Position numbers and translations under genes: made by a program | Shown: piece by piece, positions 24,113-27,675 of the stretch | Numbering within the stretch: position 1 is the first letter of the stretch | Layout of the letters: each line of letters opens with the position of its first letter | Assembly (NCBI GenBank): GCA_965661355.1 | Contig: CBFIDI010000022.1 | Location: forward strand, 1-27,675 | DNA length: 27,675 nucleotides | Direction of reading: 5' to 3' | Source of the DNA: CAMCFD01 sp965661355 | GTDB lineage: Bacteria > Pseudomonadota > Alphaproteobacteria > Rickettsiales > UBA1997 | The notes under the pieces: generated by a model | Databases searched by the model: none | Seen by the model: only the letters and a program-made list of their open reading frames with translations | What the model was told of the DNA's origin: nothing

Positions 24113-24955
24113 TTAAATTTGTAAATTATCTATAAGTCTAACTCCATTTAAATAAACAGCAATAAAAATTCTGCAATTTATAATATTTTTACTTTCCGTT
24201 ACCAGTTCAAGATTACCTTGATTTCTAACCTCGAAATAATCAATTTTTTCAAAGCCATTTTCTATCAAAGACACAGATTCACGCTCTATTGTTTTTATTA
24301 TATTTTGCCCTAGAAAAATAGATTTTTTAACATTATTTAATGCTTTATATATTAAAAAAGCTTTTTCTAACTGATTATTCTGCAATCTTTTATTGCGCGA
24401 CGAAAGTGCTAAGCCATTTTCAGAGCGAATAGTTTCAGCGCCAATTATTTTGGTATCGTAATTTAAATCTTGCGCTAATTTTTGTATTATTAAATATTGC
24501 TGAAAATCTTTTTTGCCAAAAATCGCAAAATCTGGCTTTATAATATTAAAAAATTTTACAATAATCATGCAAACACCTTCAAAGTGGCCATGCCTAAACT
24601 TGCCACATAGGCAATCTGCTATTTTTTTCGGCTTAATAATAAAATTTATTTCATCATCATATATTTGCGAAGAATCTGGAGCAAAAACCAAATCCACCTC
24701 CTCTTTTTGCAAAAGAGATAAATCGCTTTCTAGGTTTCTAGGATATTTGTCGTAATCTTGCTTTTGATTAAATTGCGCTTTATTGACAAAAATAGTCACA
24801 ATAACAAAATCGGCAATTTTTTTCGCCTCTTTTACCAACGCTAAATGACCTTCGTGCAAAGATCCCATTGTGGGAACAACAGAAATTTTATTCTTTTTTT
24901 GCTTTTCATCGGCAATTTTTTGTCTCAACTTTGTTAAGTCTTCTATTAGAATCAT
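24113..24955 (-). CDS. panC: Pantothenate synthetase
   Basis: ATP-dependent ligation of pantoate and beta-alanine to pantothenate, the precursor of coenzyme A. VPTMGSLHEGHLALV (residues 27-41) carries the HxGH nucleotidyl-binding motif; FGKKDFQQYLII and LALSSRNKRL (KMSKS-like) follow. The pantoate-binding loop reads FRHGHFEGV where the family usually has RPGHF, a small deviation. Start: ATG 24955 gives MILIEDLTKLRQKI, matching the family N-terminus and starting 1 nt after the ccmA stop; an upstream ATG at 24973 would overlap ccmA. No panB or panD is visible here. Confidence 0.94.
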   Translation of the reverse strand: MILIEDLTKLRQKIADEKQKKNKISVVPTMGSLHEGHLALVKEAKKIADFVIVTIFVNKAQFNQKQDYDKYPRNLESDLSLLQKEEVDLVFAPDSSQIYDDEINFIIKPKKIADCLCGKFRHGHFEGVCMIIVKFFNIIKPDFAIFGKKDFQQYLIIQKLAQDLNYDTKIIGAETIRSENGLALSSRNKRLQNNQLEKAFLIYKALNNVKKSIFLGQNIIKTIERESVSLIENGFEKIDYFEVRNQGNLELVTESKNIINCRIFIAVYLNGVRLIDNLQI

Positions 24956-24956
24956 T

Positions 24957-25565
24957 TTAATAAAAATCTTCAATGTTAATTTTAGCCGAAAAATCTAAAA
25001 TATTTTTTTCATGGTTTGATATAATAACCAATCCTTTATTTTCAATCTTAGTCTTTATTAAACCCCTCATTAAATCTTGTGAAATTTTATCTAAATTAAC
25101 AAATGGCTCGTCCAATATCCAGATTGTCGCTGGGCAAACAAATAATTTTGATAAAATAACTTTTTTTTGCTGTCCCGCCGACAAGTTTTTTACCTTCTCA
25201 TTCTTGAATTCTAAAATTTTAAAGTAACTTAAACCAGCATCGATCAATTCTTTACTTTTATATAATTCGGCATAAAAATTTAAATTTTCTTCAACGGTAA
25301 AGTCTTGCTTTAAAAAATTTTTATGACCCAAAAATTGTAAGTCCGAATTAAAATCTAAGCGAAAATCTTCAATATCTTGCTCGTCCCATAATATTTTTCC
25401 GCTTGTTTGTTTTAAAATCCCTGCTATAATTTTTAATAAAGATGTTTTTCCAGAGCCATTTCCACCATTAATTTCGGCGCAAGAACCAACATAACAAGAA
25501 AAACCAACATTATCAAAAATGGTTTTGCCGTTTTTTCTTAACTTTAAATTACTTAATGTCAACAT
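24957..25565 (-). CDS. ccmA: Cytochrome c biogenesis ATP-binding protein CcmA
   Basis: ATPase of the CcmABCD complex that releases holo-CcmE during cytochrome c maturation. Features: Walker A GGNGSGKT (residues 34-41), the CcmA-type FLGHKNFLKQDFTVEENLNF after the Q-loop region, signature LSAGQQKKV (SAGQ is typical of CcmA), and Walker B IWILDEPFVNLD. At 202 aa it is the right length for CcmA and lacks a membrane domain. The partner ccmB is not adjacent, as in several Rickettsiales genomes. It leads the minus-strand run ccmA-panC-nuclease-CDGSH-exporter. Its ATG abuts the ATG of the divergent esterase; a TATAAT on the minus strand (25591-25596) inside that gene may be its -10. Confidence 0.9.
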   Translation of the reverse strand: MLTLSNLKLRKNGKTIFDNVGFSCYVGSCAEINGGNGSGKTSLLKIIAGILKQTSGKILWDEQDIEDFRLDFNSDLQFLGHKNFLKQDFTVEENLNFYAELYKSKELIDAGLSYFKILEFKNEKVKNLSAGQQKKVILSKLFVCPATIWILDEPFVNLDKISQDLMRGLIKTKIENKGLVIISNHEKNILDFSAKINIEDFY

Positions 25566-26237
25566 ATGTCAGATTTATCATTTTTCAATCATTATAAGCA
25601 CGATATTAACATCAAAAAACCAAAATATCTAGTTATTTTCTTACATGGATATGGTGCAAATGGCGCGAATTTAATTGAATTAGCCAATTATTACGAAAAA
25701 TCTATTCCTGATGCATATTTTATCGCCCCTAACGCCCTAGAGCCATTTGAAGGCGGATTTCCCGATTGTTACCAATGGTTTTCTCTGTTATCTTGGGGAC
25801 AAGAAAGAGATGTAACCAAAATTTCTGGTCAAATAATATCGGCTAACAATAAGTTACGAGACTTTATTTACAAAAAACTAAAAGATTACGATCTTGCGCT
25901 AAAAGATTTAATATTAATTGGTTTTTCTCAGGGTGCAATGATGGCAAGCTATCAAGCCTTAACTTTTCCTGAAAAAATTTCTGGCATTATTTCATATTCT
26001 GGCAAATTAATTTTACCTAATCTTGTTGGCGAAAAAATTATCACAAAACCAAAAATGTGCTTTGTTCACGGCAAAAAAGATAGTGTCTTAGGTTTTGATA
26101 ATTTTATTGAAGCGCAAGAGCTAGCAAAAAATTGTGGCCTTGATTACGAATCTCATGCAATAGAAAACCTTGATCATTCTATCGATCACCAAGCCTTGAA
26201 AGCGGGAATTAATTTTGTTGAAAAAAACACCAATTAA
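25566..26237 (+). CDS. Alpha/beta hydrolase, phospholipase/carboxylesterase family
   Basis: 223-residue serine esterase of the YpfH/EstB/acyl-protein-thioesterase type. LVIFLHGYGANGANLIEL forms the oxyanion loop; the nucleophile is S121 in GFSQGAMM, the acid D172 in HGKKDSV and the base H204 in DHSID. No signal peptide, so cytosolic; small esters or acylated proteins are likely substrates, but the actual one is unknown. It starts directly against the ccmA start codon with no intervening base and ends overlapping the kdsD stop by four bases, so any promoter must lie within ccmA. Confidence 0.9.
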   Translation: MSDLSFFNHYKHDINIKKPKYLVIFLHGYGANGANLIELANYYEKSIPDAYFIAPNALEPFEGGFPDCYQWFSLLSWGQERDVTKISGQIISANNKLRDFIYKKLKDYDLALKDLILIGFSQGAMMASYQALTFPEKISGIISYSGKLILPNLVGEKIITKPKMCFVHGKKDSVLGFDNFIEAQELAKNCGLDYESHAIENLDHSIDHQALKAGINFVEKNTN

Positions 26238-27196
26238 GCAGCGCCAATTCTTAGGCAATCATGCAAATGAACTGCACCAATAATTTGATCATTTTTCACA
26301 ACAAACAAACTGGTAATAGAGTTTTTATTCATTAAGGCCACGGCTTCAACCGCCAAAATATCTTCGCTAATTTCGAAAGGACTGGCCGTCATCACATCTT
26401 GAGCGCTTTTATCCATAAAATTATCAGCCATATGTCGACGCAAATCACCATCAGTTACAATGCCAATAAGCTTTCTAGCGTCACTTATAACACCAGCACA
26501 ACCAAGTCTTTTTGAAGTCATTTCAAGTAATATTTCTGGCATTTTTACATTTTGATTAACCAAAGGCAGCTCATTATCTTTTCTCATAATGTCTTTTACT
26601 CTTACAAAAGCTGCGCCAAGCTTTCCGCCTGGATGAAATACTCCAAAATTTTCTGTATCAAAGCTTTTTGCATCAATTAAACTAACCGCAATTGCATCGC
26701 CAAGAGCAAGCATCATGGTTGTAGAAGTCGTTGGCGCATTAATTTTTGTTGCTTCTGGCGCTTTGGATAAAACAAGAGAGACATTGGCGCTATTAACAAG
26801 CTCGGACTGCGATCTTCTTACTATGGCAATTATTGGTATTTCAAAACGCTTACAATAAAATATTATGTCTCTTAATTCTTTAGTTTCGCCCGAATTAGAA
26901 AGTAAAATCACAACATCACGCTTTGTGATCATGCCAAGATCGCCGTGACTAGCCTCGCCCGGATGAATAAAAAAAGATGGCGTACCCGTTGAAGCCAAAG
27001 TTGCCGCGATTTTATTGGCAATATGCCCACTTTTACCCATTCCGCTTAAAATTACCCTCCCCTTACAGGCCAAAATTATCTCTATGGCCCTGAAATAATT
27101 ATCGTCTAATACTTCCAATATTGACTTTAAGCCATCAATTTCATAATTTATGGTTTTAATCGCAGAATTTATGATATTTTCTTTTTTGTCTTGCAC
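26234..27196 (-). CDS. kdsD: Arabinose-5-phosphate isomerase (KdsD/KpsF)
   Basis: Converts ribulose-5-phosphate to arabinose-5-phosphate, the first step to KDO of lipopolysaccharide. The SIS domain carries VILSGMGKSGHIANKIAATL (SGMGKSG at 51-57) and HPGEASHGDLGMI, plus ILLSNSGET. NAPTTSTTMMLALGDAIA and FHPGGKLG follow. Two C-terminal CBS domains (about residues 205-320) include GVISDARKLIGIVTDGDLRRHM and NSITSLFVV. Length (320 aa) is standard. The only credible start is GTG 27196: an in-frame stop lies four codons upstream with no ATG between. It implies an LPS-bearing outer membrane. Divergent from pyrE across 169 bp. Confidence 0.95.
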   Translation of the reverse strand: MQDKKENIINSAIKTINYEIDGLKSILEVLDDNYFRAIEIILACKGRVILSGMGKSGHIANKIAATLASTGTPSFFIHPGEASHGDLGMITKRDVVILLSNSGETKELRDIIFYCKRFEIPIIAIVRRSQSELVNSANVSLVLSKAPEATKINAPTTSTTMMLALGDAIAVSLIDAKSFDTENFGVFHPGGKLGAAFVRVKDIMRKDNELPLVNQNVKMPEILLEMTSKRLGCAGVISDARKLIGIVTDGDLRRHMADNFMDKSAQDVMTASPFEISEDILAVEAVALMNKNSITSLFVVKNDQIIGAVHLHDCLRIGAA

Positions 27197-27365
27197 TATT
27201 TTTTAGGTAATGTTATTATTTTAAACGAAGAAAAACTTCGAATTATGCCAAATTTCATATTTAAAAAAAGTTTCATAATTTTATTACTTAAAATTACTTC
27301 ATATAACTTTTATCTGATCTTCAAATTTGGTGTTAAAGCTATATTCTACAAAAAATCAAAACAAA

Positions 27366-27675
27366 ATGCAACTAAGCAAAGAAGAAATATTGCAAGAGTT
27401 TAAAAATGCTAAGGCGATTCTTGATGGTCACTTTATTTTATCTTCAGGATTGCATTCAGACCAATATATGCAATGCGCCCGCGCCTTAATGAATGGAGCC
27501 AGAGCTGAAAAATTGTGCAAAGCCCTAGTTTTTAAGCTGGAGCAAGAATTTGGTAAAAATTTTGCAGACATAGTTTTAAGCCCTGCTATGGGCGGTGTTG
27601 TCGTTGGTTACGAACTTGCAAAAAACCTTGGCATAGATCATGTTTTTTGCGAAAGGCAAAATGGCAAATTCACTC
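27366..27675 (+). CDS. pyrE: Orotate phosphoribosyltransferase, N-terminal part (partial)
   Basis: 103 codons are visible before the window ends. MQLSKEEILQEFKNAKAIL, then GHFILSSGLHSDQYMQCA, LSPAMGGVVVGYELAK and FCERQNGKF match the PyrE N-terminal half (GHF.LSSG.HS..Y.q.a, GP..GG...gyE.a). PyrE forms OMP from orotate and PRPP in pyrimidine synthesis. ATG 27366 follows an A-rich stretch with no clear Shine-Dalgarno. The PRPP-binding loop lies beyond the edge. Confidence 0.93.
   Translation, partial: MQLSKEEILQEFKNAKAILDGHFILSSGLHSDQYMQCARALMNGARAEKLCKALVFKLEQEFGKNFADIVLSPAMGGVVVGYELAKNLGIDHVFCERQNGKFT

Noticed and set aside
27191..27403. Small 70-codon plus-strand gene between kdsD and pyrE
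   Set aside because: Low-complexity K/N/F-rich peptide that overruns the pyrE start in another frame; more likely the divergent promoter region.

Overview
This is an AT-rich bacterial window of compact housekeeping genes that reads as an alphaproteobacterium, most likely of the Rickettsiales or a close relative. Evidence for that placement: a citrate synthase strongly resembling Rickettsia GltA, the zapA - 6S RNA - fau gene order, a lone VirB4-type ATPase gene, CcmA encoded apart from CcmB, and a dcw cluster that stops after mraZ-rsmH-ftsL. Unlike classical obligate intracellular Rickettsiales it carries trpBA, argJ and panC, so it keeps some amino-acid and vitamin biosynthesis. That resembles biosynthetically richer or extracellular Rickettsiales lineages; the exact lineage is inference and cannot be fixed from this window.

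Layout. 1-125: 3' end of purD. 267-2230 (minus): mraZ-rsmH-ftsL, with a promoter and six helically phased 10-bp boxes upstream of mraZ. 2406-4519 (plus): trpB-trpA behind a near-consensus promoter. 4629-7383 (plus): argJ, a small coiled-coil gene, zapA, 6S RNA and fau. 7417-7897: HU gene flanked by long inverted repeats. 8140-8398: tRNA-Val(TAC) and tRNA-Asp(GTC). 8549-11005 (minus): a large gene for a predicted effector with a CE-clan (ULP1/YopJ-like) cysteine protease core, with its own promoter. 11458-12597 (minus): mnmA. 12825-14126 (plus): gltA. 14127-14926: an 800-bp non-coding region with a terminator-like hairpin, a 32-bp palindrome and a degenerate direct repeat. 14927-20893 (plus): a tight four-gene run, virB4 - Cys-rich exported protein - dgt - rluD-type pseudouridine synthase. 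25565-20968 (minus): ccmA - panC - RmuC-like membrane nuclease - dual CDGSH protein - ABC exporter. 25566-26237 (plus): a carboxylesterase whose start codon abuts that of ccmA. 27196-26234 (minus): kdsD. 27366-end (plus): 5' part of pyrE.

How the parts fit. Most genes serve cell division (mraZ, ftsL, zapA), translation (rsmH, mnmA, tRNAs, pseudouridine synthase), central metabolism (gltA, purD, pyrE, fau) and envelope synthesis (kdsD for KDO, a possible lipid exporter). The accessory and most interesting material is the 800-residue CE-protease protein, the VirB4 gene with its unknown Cys-repeat partner, and the RmuC-like membrane nuclease. A eukaryote-directed protease and a type IV secretion ATPase in the same window fit a host- or protist-associated bacterium, but nothing in the sequence links the two directly.
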